Assembly (NCBI GenBank): GCA_034509735.1
Contig: JACGWO010000005.1
Coordinates: 18,279,264-18,343,263 of the forward strand
Length of the DNA stretch: 64,000 nucleotides
Reading direction: 5' to 3'
DNA from: Sesamum alatum
Taxonomy: Eukaryota > Streptophyta > Magnoliopsida > Lamiales > Pedaliaceae
Each line of letters opens with the position of its first letter. The stretch's first letter is position 1. The notes under the pieces are model-generated. The model saw nothing but the letters and a program-made list of their open reading frames with translations. It did no database searches and had not been told where the DNA came from. The position numbers and the translations under genes were made by a program. Below are positions 46,050 through 57,497 of this stretch, piece after piece.

Positions 46050-46271
46050 TGATACGGTATTTAATTAGGGTTGTTGTTTTTCCTATTCGAGCTAGGAAGA
46101 GCTCCAGACATTTAGAGAAAGAAGATGAAGATGTTCTATTAAAATTGTTCTCTGCCTTTCATTCCTTCATTTCCACTAGATATAGTGCAAATATGCTAGG
46201 ACAAACATCTTCCGAAGGAGGATGATCATGTGCCACATGTCTTAAATACTAAAAGACAATATATTCTAACA
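46050..46271 (-). repeat. Short gypsy-type LTR (222 bp)
   Basis: On the minus strand it runs TGTTAGAATATATTG...ACCGTATCA, with TG/CA ends and a primer site next to the CA end, so it is a 5' LTR. The short length fits small chromovirus-type elements. The partner LTR is not in the window, removed or displaced by LTR G. Confidence 0.65.
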
Positions 46272-46296
46272 ACCTAGCCAAAATATTTCTTATATC

Positions 46297-46300
<4 letters not shown>

Positions 46301-46371
<71 letters not shown>
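46301..46371. repeat. TAA trinucleotide microsatellite
   Basis: About 71 bp of uninterrupted TAA repeats between the gypsy LTR and the endogenous virus sequence. Likely polymorphic in length. Confidence 0.95.
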
Positions 46372-46373
<2 letters not shown>

Positions 46374-46381
46374 TAAATCAA

Positions 46382-46473
46382 GATATTGGCAGATCCAGAT
46401 AAATGAATCAGACAGATATATAAAACTGCATTTACAGTTCCTTTTGGCCATTATGAGTGGAATGTAATGCCTA
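46382..46473 (+). pseudogene. Endogenous caulimovirid reverse transcriptase fragment, plus strand
   Basis: The plus strand translates to a reverse transcriptase core segment containing QINESDRY and TAFTVPFGHYEWN. The neighbouring virus sequence from 46474 onward is on the minus strand. The two meet at ATGCC/TAACATC (about 46473), so this is an inverted junction within the integrated virus. It is about 30 codons long and nonfunctional. Confidence 0.8.
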
Positions 46474-46702
46474 ACATCTCTAAATGTTTAAAGTGGTCTT
46501 CTATGTTATTAGAGAAAATTAAGATGTCATCAATATAAACAATAATAAAGTTCAAGAATTGGTTAAAAATATCATTCATGATATTCTGGAATTCTGAAGG
46601 TGCATTTTTCAGATCAAACGGCATTACATTCCACTCAAGCCTATCATATAATAATGCAGTATCTTGTGCAAGATTTTTGTAATATGGAGCTATATAGTTT
46701 AA
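46474..46702 (-). pseudogene. Endogenous caulimovirid reverse transcriptase fragment, rearranged copy
   Basis: The minus strand encodes the catalytic part of a reverse transcriptase (LKNAPSEFQNIMNDIF, YIDDILIFSNN). In genomic order this is joined directly to a piece of the connection region (NYIAPYYKNLAQD) that normally lies about 100 residues further along. Both pieces have second copies at 48330-48760. This is a scrambled duplicate with an internal deletion. Confidence 0.85.
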
Positions 46703-47841
46703 TTGGAGGACCATAATTTAACCACCATTGAAATATCCAATTTGGTACTTCTTGTTGGAAAACTAATGGACAAATTTTGAAAAACCACGTGTGTTTTCTC
46801 TTATAATTTTCATAGAGAAAAGTTTTGTTGAATGCCTCAACATAGTCCCAATAATTGAATTTTATCGGGGATTTAGATTCCGGGTGAATATATTCTTTTT
46901 CACCTAATGGGTTGATTCCCCATTCAACAGCAGTGATGAATTTTTTTATTACTGCTTTTGAGTAATTAAATTCTTTTCCATTGTTGGAATAAGTGTGAGT
47001 AATTTCAACACTTTGCATTACTTTCAGGATGCACTCATAATGAGCTCTCGGTTTATATGAACCTGCTGTGAATGTTGTCACATCCAGATATCTTTTCATT
47101 AGATACCATGGATCTTTCTCCCACCTTAAATCCTCATTTTCCAGGAATATAATTACTTCCTGATGTTCACTAAATTTATAGTTTGCTAATTCATCTTCTT
47201 CTTCAAGTATTTTAGCATAAGATACTGAAGAAGATGATACTTTTTCGGCGGCGATTTTTTTCTGCTCCTTTTTAAATATGAGGAATTGTTGGAATAGCTC
47301 ATTTTCTTCTTCAGAGACTTTACTATATTTCCCTATTCCGGAAATGTTCTCTTTAATTAATGATCTGTTACCTTGGCGTATAATTTCGCTTGGTCTAAAT
47401 CTACCTCCTCTCTGATTTGAGGAGTTTCTGCCTCTTCCTCTTTGAGGAAGCATTCCTGCAATAAAAGGATTATTCATTTAACTAGCATAATATCCTGCAA
47501 TTTTTTGGTGATATAGCAAATTTGCTATCCAAATATTTTTTATGCGATAATGATAAGATATGTCTGCATCTGGATGTTGAACAAGAATTTCAGAAATAAT
47601 CTTCTTTGTTTCCTAAATCTTTTTTCTTATTATTCTTTGAATTCTTTTGAGTCGTGCTTTATATTCGGTTGGCTCATCCCAAAATTCAAATTTATATACG
47701 GGCCATTTTAACCCATTCATCCAATAATTCTCTCCTTCTTTTCTATCTTCAACCCAATAATATGGGATTTTAGAGGAGGTACTTACTCCTATAAAGAATT
47801 CTCCTCCAATCTAGTTAAATTTTCCAATGTTTATGTTCATT
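46703..47841 (-). pseudogene. Endogenous caulimovirid second ORF (florendovirus-like)
   Basis: Minus-strand coding region downstream of the polyprotein. From about 47841 it includes YYWVEDRKEGENYWMNG and PTEYKARLKRIQRI, then a stop, then a 277-codon open frame from 47477 with an Arg/Gly-rich start (PQRGRGRNSSNQRGGRF) and a conserved C-terminal part (PIKFNYWDYVEAFNKTF, KHTWFFKICP, PNWIFQWWLNYGPP). This pattern resembles the uncharacterised second ORF I associate with florendoviruses and related plant-genome sequences; that is family recall, not a search. Internal stops show decay. Confidence 0.6.
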
Positions 47842-48758
47842 TAGATATTCTCTTATAAGAAATCAGGGAGACTATTAGTCTTTCCTTTAATGTGTTCTAT
47901 TGTAAAATTAAATGGGGCTAAATGTGCTTGTCATCTGGCAAACATTTGTTTAGAAACATCATGCTTAAAGCCTTTATTAAACATAAACTTAGCAGCAGAA
48001 CAATCTGTTCTGATAATAAATTCTTGATTTAATAAGTGATCTTGGAATTTTAAAACACATTTAACGATAGCAAGAACTTCTTTAGCCACTGTAGCATAAT
48101 TTAACTGGGCTACTTTTCATTTTTCGGAATGGAATCTAACTAAATATTCTTGCTTATTATTATCAATTTGCTTCAATATTCCTCCAAATCCTATTTCAGA
48201 AGCATCTGTCTCTACTATTTTCTTCCAATTAGGATTTGCGAGTGTTAGACATGGTAATGATTTAACCTTTTGTTTTATTAGCCTAACTACTTTAGTGTGA
48301 TCCTATGTCCATTCCGATGGATTTTTCTTAAGCCTATCATATAATAATGTTGTATCTTGTGCAAGATTTTTGTAATATGGAGCTATATAGTTTAGGCTTC
48401 CCAAGAATCTCTATAATTGAGTTCTATCAATAATTTTATTAGGAAACTTATCTGCAAACTCTATGCATCTGTTAATGGGAATTATTTCTCCTTTTTCAAT
48501 ATTGTGGCCTAAAAATCTTATCTTAGTTTGGAAGATACTCATTTTTGGTTTAGATATTTCTAACCCATTTTGGATGACTAATGTTTTAAATATCTCTGAA
48601 TTGTCTTCTATGTTCTTAGAGAAAACTAAGATGTCATCAATATAAAAATAATAAAGTTCGAGAATTGATTAAAAATATCATTCATGATATTCAGGAATTC
48701 TGAAGGTGCATTTTTCAGACCAAAAGGCATTATATTCCACTCATAATGCCCAAAAGGA
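47842..48758 (-). pseudogene. Endogenous caulimovirid reverse transcriptase C-terminus and RNase H
   Basis: The minus strand, from the catalytic reverse transcriptase region (decayed around 48640-48660 by a frameshift) through the connection (RFLGSLNYIAPYYKNLAQD near 48400) to RNase H (ETDASEIGFGG near 48210, then RTDCSAAKF and IEHIKGKTNSLPDFL near 47900). Several stops and frameshifts interrupt it. It is continuous with the reverse transcriptase start at 61225 onward once the solo LTR and its duplication AAGGA are taken out. Confidence 0.88.
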
Positions 48759-49243
48759 TATTAGAATAGGTGACCAGAAAGCCAATAGGTTTGGCGATTT
48801 GTAACCTATCTGACAACTTGATGTAAATGTAATATTATTATGTGATGAATAATATGAGTATTCGTCACCAATGGTACCTTCTTTGTTGCGCTCATCTTAC
48901 ATTTGTTAGAACGGTGTTTAACTTATATCGCAACAAAGCCCACAGACCATGGATAACAACTCGTGCAGTTGGGCCACGCATTGGATGGTGGTCATGAAAA
49001 CCAACTGATTAAGAGTTGGGTCTAAAACGTTCCAAGTCGAGGACCTCGAGATAGGGCATCGAGAGTCCTATTGAGACTTGCGTCAAGAGTCGTGTTCATT
49101 GGATGAGTGTCGTGTTTCATCAGCGACAGGCGCGAGACGCCTACACGATCTTGATGGGTTGGTCGACTGGGGTTGAGCCAACTGAATTGACTCACGGGGA
49201 TCATCATATGGAAGCCTTGGAGGCTTGGTCGATATGATTCGAT

Positions 49244-51139
49244 TGTTAGAATAGGTGACCATGTAGCCAATCTTGGCAGAAAAATGTAACCTATGTCTAG
49301 ACAATTTCAGTGTGTCTTGATAAATCATTTATGAATAAAGAAGCAAAATTCATATGGCATTAATTTGTTTGCGTTCACTTCTAATTGTTTTTTACATATC
49401 TGTTCGCTACGCAAACAAAACCCACGGAAATCTCCAAGTCAAGGAATCTCGAAAATGGGTATCGAGATTCCCCTTGAGACTTGCACTAAGCATCTGCTGT
49501 CGTATTTCATCGACGGGTGACGAAGGTCGTCTAAGCAGTGTTAGTGGGTTAGCCTGCAAGGAAGCAGCTGACTGAGGTGACTCGTGGGAACCGTCTTACG
49601 GAGGACCTTGAGTATGGTCAGCAAGGTATGACGTGTGTTCCAGGTTCCAACGGTACAGGTCAAGTCCTTTGACTTGAGGAACTGCTGAGTTTACCTGTAT
49701 GTCAGGCCTGTATCTTAGATATGGTGAGAGATTGCCAAGAAGCACTTGAGTAGTCATAAGCTACGTCTAGTGCAGCTCTGGTTACAGAGTGACAGTAGTT
49801 TCCAAGAAAGGATCTGTTTCCTGTCAAAAGGCATTGACAGTTGAGTCTCACGTATGCTCTGTGTCTTGTCCCTAAAATCTGTGGCCACAGTAACTGAACA
49901 GAAGGAAGGATTCCCTTGCGGCGTTTAGTAAGGATAGACCGACACTTAGGTCCAAAATGGGTACCTGCATTTTCCGTGTCCTAGACCCTAAGTGGTGAGA
50001 CCGTAAACAGAAGGACAAGTGTACTGTTACAAACTAAATGTTCATTCCCGAATATTTCACCTAGTCTCTAGTGCCATGGACCGTTGCTAGATAGCCACCC
50101 ATGGTAACAGACGGATTCTAGAAATCCGACCAAGTCTAGCTGAAAGGTGAACCTAAAGAGTCACACACTATCCACACACACATTTAGTATTTAATTTAGA
50201 ATTAAATATTAGAGAATAGGAATGATTAAATTGGATTTAATCGGGTCCTTTATTTTCTTGGAGAATTAATTCTTTCTATTTGATAAAAGGAATTATATTA
50301 ATAAATTAGATTTATTAAGGGAATTTATTTAATGGGCTTAAAATAAATATTATATTTATTTGGCCTCTTGGAATATTTAAATAGGTTTTAAATATTCCAT
50401 TAAATTAAATCAACGGTTGAGATGGAAAGAAGAGATAGATGGCGAGGATTGATTTGACTTGGTCAAATGCTACTTTGACTAGGACTTTGACTAGGTCAAA
50501 ATCCTAGTCAAAATAGAGTTCTTAGAGTTGGAGTTTGAAGAGGATTAAACTCCTCCTCTATATAAACCCCTAGCCTCCTACAATTGGAGGATGATGATTC
50601 TTGAAAACACACACACAACACACACTCTCTCCTCTCCTCTCTCGTCCGCCCCTCTCTCTCTCACCAGGAAAATATTATTTTTCTTGTTCTTTTGTTCTTA
50701 GAACAATTGAACTAAGGAAGATCAATCCCGTTAATTCATAACGCGTGGTTGATCTATCCTCTCAAAAATAATACTTGTTCGTTGCTAGCACGACGTGCAA
50801 GAATACATGGGTGGATCGTGTATCACGATCTGGAGGATCTCAAGAACGAGGTCTTGGTGCAAAATGGGGAACAACGCGAGTAGCCATTGAAGACGAAAAC
50901 GACAACGGGTAGGTCTCGTTTTAAGATTTTCGTCCCTCTTTATTTTTCAATCCTATGGCCTCCATGATTATTGTATGTTGTTTATGTCATGAGATACACC
51001 AAACACCCGGGAATCTCAAGGGCACACCCCTTGAGCGTGTTCTTTAATTTCTATTAAAGCATGTTTTAATTCCGTAATTTTATTTTATACCGCGCTTCCA
51101 CATTCGCGCTATTTTCCTGCGACGATCCACAATCTTTTA
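49244..51139 (+). repeat. 5' LTR of element C
   Basis: 1896-bp LTR beginning TGTTAGAATAGG and ending ATCTTTTA, where the usual final CA is degenerate. It lacks 76 bp (between CCCACGG and AAATCTCC near 49427) that the 3' LTR and element A keep. The deleted segment is bounded by CGG on both sides. The promoter arrangement is as in A. Confidence 0.92.
50453..50566 (+). promoter_or_regulatory. W-box cluster and TATA box in the 5' LTR of C
   Basis: TTGAC/GTCAA cores recur over 50453-50513, ending in the inverted pair TTTGACTAGGTCAAA, with TATATAAA at 50559-50566. The order and spacing match element A. Confidence 0.6.
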
Positions 51140-51140
51140 G

Positions 51141-51156
51141 TGGTATCAGAGCCCGG
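51141..51156 (+). other. Primer-binding site of element C
   Basis: TGGTATCAGAGCCCGG, the standard complement of initiator tRNA-Met, one base after the LTR. Confidence 0.92.
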
Positions 51157-53438
51157 TTCAGTGTATAGGCCTATGGTTTTATGTGCGTTTTAAGCATGAA
51201 ACGTGTTTTGGCATGTTTTAATTAATTATTGAAGCATGTCGTTTTATTGCTTTTAATTCGTCTGATTATTGCATATTTGGTATTTTCTGTTTTTCTTGGG
51301 AAACAGGGGTGGAAATTGACCGGAAAAATGAAGGAACGCCGCAGCCGACCAGTCTGAGGCTGGCCGCACGCAGCCGTGCGCCCTTTCCTGCGCGCGGCCG
51401 CCTAGCCGGACGCGCAGGGCCGCGCTGCCTGAGACAGGCCGCTGGCCTGGCGCGCGCGCAAACGGGCAGGGGAGCCCGCGCGCACACGCCACGGCCAGCG
51501 TGCAGGCAGTCTGCGCACCCGGTCGCACGGCCACCCTGGCCGCGCGCAGGCGCGCGCCGCGCGCGCACGGATGCGGGCAGAGAGTCCGCGCGCGGACGGA
51601 CACCAGGCAGCGCCGCCAGGCGCGCACGCACACAGACGGAGGTGTCTGCGCGCGCGCACCCGGCAGGCGTGCCTAGTGCGCGTCTGCGCGGGCACTGCAG
51701 GCGCAGGTGCGCGGCTGGCGACCAGCAGGCCAGAGCGCGCGCGAGGGATGGGAGCCTGCGTGCGAGACGGCCTGCCGGAACACCAGGCCGCGCACAGCGC
51801 TCCCGGCCAGGCGCGCGCGCACGCAGGCAAGGGCCTGCGCGCGCGCGCCCGGCCAGGCGGGCTGGGCCTGCTGCCCTGCGCGCACGCCGGCAGGCTGCTG
51901 CCGGTGGCGGCGGCCGGCGGCCGGTGCGGCTAGGGTTTTAAACCCTAGTATTATTTTTTATTTTATTTTTCATTTTTTTAATGAATTCTGAAAATTCATT
52001 TTTTGGTTCAATTTTGCCTAAATTTCCAAGATATTATTTTTGGGAGTAAAATATATTGGATTTGGAATCCCGGGGATATTTTACTTAGAAATAATGAGGA
52101 AAAGATTTCCTAAAACGAGAAAATATTGTTACCAACAATTACTATATTTTCACATGTTACGCACGTGGTTATTTATTTTTATAATGGATAATTATGATTG
52201 GATATCATGAATTATTGGTATGTTATACTTATGTGATTAGATCATGTGATTATGTGTGTTGGATGGAAAAAGGATGATCACGAGTCCTAGACCGAATGTA
52301 TGGTTTAATTTTCTGTTGGGCCTGTGTGCCTCTTTTATTATTTTCTCCTCTTCTCTTTCTAGTTGCCTTGGAATAATAAGGCATTCTATCTCCCTCCTTA
52401 TGTACTCCCCCCGGATTTCGGTTAGGTTTCTATTTTTTAATATGTAATGAGAGTAGAATAGGAGTGAGGTTTTATTTTATGTAATTGATGGAGAAGAGGG
52501 AAGGTCCACATGGAGAGCCCAGACTGGAGGTTCCAAGGCGTTTCCATGAAGTGAAGAAAGATAAAAGAGACCAAGGCCCATCAAAATGATGATTGGGTTA
52601 CTATTAATGTAATAGTATAGGACCAACCCTAAATTGACCATAGATCCACTGCGGGCTCAGTGGATCGCATAGGATTTGGGCTCGTGATCATCCAACAGGG
52701 GCGTGCTAGGCTTTAATTTTGCATGTGGTTATTATGATGGATGAATGGTGCTTTATTTATCATATAACTGCTGTGAATGGATTTACTTATGCATTATGGA
52801 TGAGTGTGGATGTTTTATATTATGAGATCTCGGTTATTTACTACCCTCACATTGGTTGGACCAATGTTTAAATATTAGGCCCTAGACAAAATGAACATGA
52901 ACTCTAGGAGTTTGTTCATGCCTTCCAATCCATGGCATAGTGAGGAAGCTGTTTTAGGTCAATAGCGTGGTCTCACGAGTCGTAGCACGTTATTGTACTT
53001 AAAAGAAGCTGCACTATGTCATGAACGAAAAACAGGCTGCTGCTACCTGTCTCACGAGTCGTGGGGGTAGCAGTGGGTCTGTGGCTCGGTCGATTAGGTT
53101 GGGTCTAACGCCCGATTAGCATGATTCGCTTGGAGTCCTCGGGATCATGTGAAAGGGTGAGGCAATAATCTTGGGAATCTCGTAAAACGAGAATGGTATG
53201 GTATACCTCCCACAGGATCTTTTCCATGCAAATCGTAAAAGCGGGGGATGGGAAAATCGCTGTGGATCCCAAGCCCACTAGGAAAGGATTTTCCAAAAAT
53301 CACGTTTGAGAGTACCGTGTTTTTGTATAAATAGTGGGAGGATTAAATGACTAAAGTCCAAGCATTTAATTATTTTTGTCAAACCACCGTCTTTATTTTC
53401 TGTTGATCGCGTATTGTTTTTAAAATGTAGATTTTAAA
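51157..53438 (+). other. Long noncoding leader of element C
   Basis: 2.3-kb leader homologous to that of A. The GC-rich island is longer (about 51320-51935) and ends in the perfect palindrome CTAGGGTTTTAAACCCTAG (51931-51949). The 9-bp stem-loop is at 52643-52666, CACGAGTCGT-type palindromes are near 52974 and 53052, and TATAAATAGTGGGAGG starts at 53326. ORFs over the island in several frames and on both strands are composition artefacts. Confidence 0.75.
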
Positions 53439-54311
53439 ATGTCTAAGAACCCACTTTCAACCATTCTTGAGACAAACAAATTCAATGGAACCAATTACAA
53501 CGACTGGTTGCGCAATCTCAGGATAGTCCTGGATTATGAAAACCAAGGCTACGTCATGGATGAGCCTCTCCCTAGGACCTTACCAGAAAAATCCACGCCA
53601 GAAGAACGTGAGACGTTCGAGACTTGGCATAAGGATAACCGGAAGGTCCGTAGCGTCATACTTGCTTCAATGACGAATGAAATTCAGAAGCAATATGAAA
53701 GGCTAGACGATGTCCCTTCCATTATGGCTCGCCTTAAAGATTGCTATGCAGTCCCGGACCGGCATACTAGGTATGTCATGACCAAGGCGTTCTTTGGAAC
53801 TAAAATGACAGAAGGATCCTCTGTACAAGAGCACGGGGTTAAAATGCTTACCCTGGTGGAAAAGCTCGAGGACCTAAAGGCAGATCACGATAATGAAACA
53901 TACATAGATGTGATCCTTCAGTCACTCCCACCCTCCTTCGACCAATTTATCGTCAACTATAACATGAACGCACTTGAAAAGGACATTCATGAGTTGATTA
54001 ATATGTTGGTGCAATACGAGGCAACGACTAAGAAGTCCACGCCTTCAGTATTATTTGGAGGTGCTTCGACTTCCAAGACGAAAGGCAAGTGTGTCGGACG
54101 TTGGAAAAAGAAGAAAGGGAAGGGAAAGACCGTTAAAGCAGCTACGAACGCTAAGAGTGTTCCCATTGCCAAAGAGGGGAAAGGCAAAGGAAGGGAAAGG
54201 TTGTCTCCAAGCAACAGTCAAATGCATATGACATATGTATCAACTGCCGTGAGAAAGGGCATTGGAAGAGAGAGTGCCCCAAACTCTTCTCGAACCAAGG
54301 TATTTTTGTGA
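53439..54311 (+). pseudogene. Element C gag
   Basis: Starts MSKNPLSTILETNKFNGTNY and stays open across the position where A is frameshifted. It continues through the gag core and the Lys/Gly-rich stretch to about 54190. There one A is missing in the run GGCAAAGGAAGGG, so the zinc knuckle (CINCREKGHWKREC in A) is read in the wrong frame and a stop follows at 54309-54311. The knuckle DNA itself is still present at about 54240-54280. Confidence 0.93.
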
Positions 54312-54660
54312 TTGAGGTTAACATGGTCACTAATTCTGCCTCTTGGGTATTAGATATCGGTTGTGGAGCTCACATTTGCAATGACTTGCAGGTGCTGAAA
54401 AGAAGCAGAAAACTGGGTAGCGGGAAAATGATCCAAAAGCTTGGGAATGGCAAGGGCCATCTCGGCAGAAGCAGTAGGATCCGCCACTCTAGTGATTAGT
54501 GATAGCATTAGCATAGAAATAGAGCAAGTTTATTTTGTACCTAGTATGATTAAAAACATCATTTCCATTCCATTGTTGGACAATAGTGGTTATGAGTTTA
54601 GAATCAATAAAAATTACTTTTATTTGATGAGGTTGCTCATCTGCTTGGTACATTAAATAA
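54302..54660 (+). pseudogene. Element C protease region
   Basis: Resumes at VIEVNMVTNSASWVLDIGCG; the protease triplet Asp-Thr-Gly is Asp-Ile-Gly. An extra G near 54453 (GGCAAGGGCC) shifts the frame; the rest reads ISAEAVGSATLVISDSISIE in another frame. A 5-bp deletion near 54632 (GAGGTTGCTC where A has GAGGTGTGGAATTGCTC) breaks it again. Three lesions within 450 bp make it nonfunctional. Confidence 0.88.
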
Positions 54661-54791
54661 CGGGCTCTATATCTTGCAACAAACGAACTTCGTTCTTAAT
54701 GCTCAACACAAACGTAAATTAGATAAAAACGGGAACGCACGACTGTGGCACGCTAGGCTAGGTCACATATCCCAAGATAGGATGAAAAAAG

Positions 54792-55865
54792 TTGGCAGAC
54801 TCAAAGAACCTAGAGGTAGGGGACTTGAGTGAGCTACCAACTTATGAATCTTGTCTAAGAGGGAAAATGACCAAGAAGCCCTTTGTAGGACAAAGCAGGC
54901 TTGCCACAGATTTGTTGGACTTGGTCCATACAGACATATGTGGACCACTAAGGACGCAGGCCCGAGGTGGGTTCTCCTACTTCATAACCTTTACCGATGA
55001 TCATTCACGGTATGGTTATGTTTACCTAATGAGGTACAAGTCTGAAGCTCTTGAAAGGTTTAAAGAATTCAGACTTGAAGTGGAGAACCAGACCAACTGC
55101 AAAATTAAAGTCCTACGGTCAGACCGAGGCGGTGAATACCTTAGTACCAAGTTCCTAGATTATCTAAAAGAACATGGTATAATATCAGAATGGACACCTC
55201 CCGGAACACCACAATTGAATGGTGTCTCTGAAAGGAGGAATCGAACCCTGTTGGACATGGTTCGGTCCATGATGAGTTTTACCAAATTGCCCTTATGCTT
55301 TTGGGGCTATGCACTAGAAACGGCGGCCAAGTTACTGAATTTGGCGCCTACCAGTGCATTGACCCAAATGCCATATGAGATATGGCACGGCAAGCTTGCA
55401 TCCTACAACTACTTGAAAGTGTGGGGTAGCCCCGCATACGTCAAGAGGTTAGTGGGAGATAAGCTAGAATCTAGGTCTAGCTTATGCAGGTTCGTTGGAT
55501 ACCCTAAAGAAACTGCGGATTATTACTTTTATAACCCCTTGGAACAAAATGTATTTGTTTCAAGGAATACAGTATTCTTGGAACAAGGCTTCCCAGAGGA
55601 TGTCCAACCTGATGAACTGATCCTTGAGGGATCAAGCGATGGAATCCAGCCATCAGAGCTAGCCGCGGAACTCTCACTTAGAGGATTCTATCCACCCGAA
55701 GGGCTGACCAACCTCGAGGAGTCAAACATGCTAGGCATGGAGGATAGCCTCAGGAACGGCCAGCCCCGATCCCTGAACCGCCGGCTCCGATACAGTCAGC
55801 GCCCACAGTCACCACTGACGTTCCCATTCTCCGTAGGTCTACAAGAGAGTCCAGACCTCCAGTGA
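54792..55865 (+). pseudogene. Element C integrase
   Basis: Open frame of 357 codons with the integrase core residues in VHTDICGPL, LRSDRGGEYL and NGVSERRN, and the C-terminal CRFVGYPKETADYYFY. The upstream zinc motif is damaged: PTYESCLRGK has Tyr where A and B have Cys. An extra A near 54786 separates it from the upstream His pair. A short deletion near 55690 shifts the linker before reverse transcriptase out of frame. Confidence 0.92.
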
Positions 55866-56728
55866 GGTACGGCTTTCTAAGTGCGACGGATCTTTTAGAT
55901 AATGATCCTAAGACATATGGAGAAGCGATGTCTGACATCGACTCCGAAAAATGGCTTGAGGCCATGAAAATCGAAATGGACTCCATGAACGAGAACCAAG
56001 TCTGGAGACTTGTAGATCCACCGAAAGGTGTTAAGCCAGTTGGCTGTAAGTGGGTCTACAAGCGCAAACTTGGCGTTAATGGAGAAGTCACAACCTTTAA
56101 GGCTAGGCTTGCAGCTAAGGGATACACTCAACGACCCGGGGTCGATTTTGAGGATACCTACTCGCCAGTAGCCATGGCTAAGTCCATTCGGATCCTGCTC
56201 GCCATAGCAGCATGGTATGACTATGAGATATGGCAGATGGACGTGAAAACGACCTTCCTCAACGGTTTCATTGAAGAAGAGATCTATATGGATCAGCCGG
56301 AGGGTTTCACAGTCACTGGAGAAGAACAGAAGGTCTGTCGTCTCCAAAAGTCCATCTATGGCCTCAAACAAGCCTCCCGAAGTTGGAACATTCGGTTTGA
56401 TGAAGTAATACGGGGATATGACTTCATCAAGAACGAATCCGACCCTTGTGTATACAAGAAGGTCAGTGGGAGCTCAATAGTGTTCCTAGTGCTTTATGTG
56501 GATGACATTCTACTCATTGGTAATGACGTAAGAATGTTAGGAGACACAAAAGCATGGTTGTCAACCCAGTTTTCCATAAAGGACTTGGGTGAAGCCTCCT
56601 ACATCCTAGGCATCCAAATTGTCAGGAACAGATCTAAAAGGATGTTAGGGCTCACCCAAAACTCGTATATGGAGAAAGTCCTAAAGAGATATCGATGGAC
56701 AACTCCAAACGAGGATTCCTTCCCATGA
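55862..56728 (+). pseudogene. Element C reverse transcriptase
   Basis: A 288-codon frame with RYGFLSATDLLDNDPKTYGE, KARLAAKGYTQ, WQMDVKTTFLNG, IYGLKQASRSWN and the catalytic LYVDDILLIGND near 56505. The YVDD motif is intact. One A is missing near 56690 (TATCGATGG where A has TATCGAATGG), shifting the frame before the RNase H part. Confidence 0.94.
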
Positions 56729-57141
56729 GGCATGGGATCAAGTTGTCCAAGAAACAGTCCCCACAGACTGATGAGGAACTTGAAAGGATGAAAGTCATCC
56801 CCTATGCTTCTGTCGTAGGTAGCATCCAATATGCGGTCCACTGCACTAGGCCTGACATTGCGTACGCTTTGAGCGTGACAAACAGATTTCAGTCCTGTGC
56901 AGGAGAGGCACATTGGAATGCTGTTAAGGGCATCCTTAAGTACCTAAGGAGGACTAAGAAAATGTTCTTAGTCTATGGCAATGGAGAGCTGATTCTCGAA
57001 GCCTTTAGCGACGCTAGCTTCCAGTCTGATGACGATGATGCCAAGTCTCAATCGGTTTACGTATTCAAGCTCAATGGAGGGGTAGTGGCTTGGAAAAGTT
57101 CCTTGCAAGCAACCACTGCTGACTCCACCACAGAAGGCTGA
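56695..57141 (+). pseudogene. Element C reverse transcriptase end and RNase H start
   Basis: Continues as MDNSKRGFLPMRHGIKLSKK, then the thumb region and RNase H (AFSDASFQSDDDDAKSQS). An extra A near 57131 (CACAGAAGGCTG) creates a TGA at 57139-57141 just before the conserved AEYIAAS motif. Confidence 0.92.
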
Positions 57142-57481
57142 ATACATAGCAGCATCAAAAGCTGCTAAGGAAGCGGTTTGGATGAGAAACTACATCCAAG
57201 AGTTGGGTATGGTGCCTAGCATCACCGAGCCTGTTGTCATCTTCTGTGATAACAATGGTGCAATAGCGCAAGCAAAGGAACCGAGATCTCATCACCGTTC
57301 CAAACACATTCTTAGACGCTACCATCTTCTTAGAGAAATGGTAGGAAGAGGTGACGTTCGGATGGACCGAGTCAACTCAGCAGACAACACAGCAGATCCG
57401 TTGACAGAGCCTATGTCGCAGAGCGCTCATACGCAACATCTTGAGAAGATGGAGATTAGACATATGGGCGATTGGCTTTAA
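57142..57481 (+). pseudogene. Element C RNase H C-terminus
   Basis: The frame resumes with AEYIAASKAAKEAVWMRNYI, FCDNNGAIAQAKE and the tail HILRRYHLLREM, ADPLTEPMSQ, and stops with TAA at 57479-57481. The polypurine tract lies two bases on. Nothing beyond the upstream frameshift disables this piece. Confidence 0.92.
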
Positions 57482-57483
57482 AG

Positions 57484-57497
57484 GTCAAGTGGGAGAT
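57484..57497 (+). other. Polypurine tract of element C
   Basis: GTCAAGTGGGAGAT immediately before the 3' LTR, identical to that of element A. Confidence 0.82.

Noticed and set aside
51309..51941. 210-codon ORF in the GC island of element C
   Set aside because: Same composition effect; the reading frame and length differ from A.
55895..56371. 158-codon minus-strand ORF
   Set aside because: Antisense shadow of the reverse transcriptase of element C.
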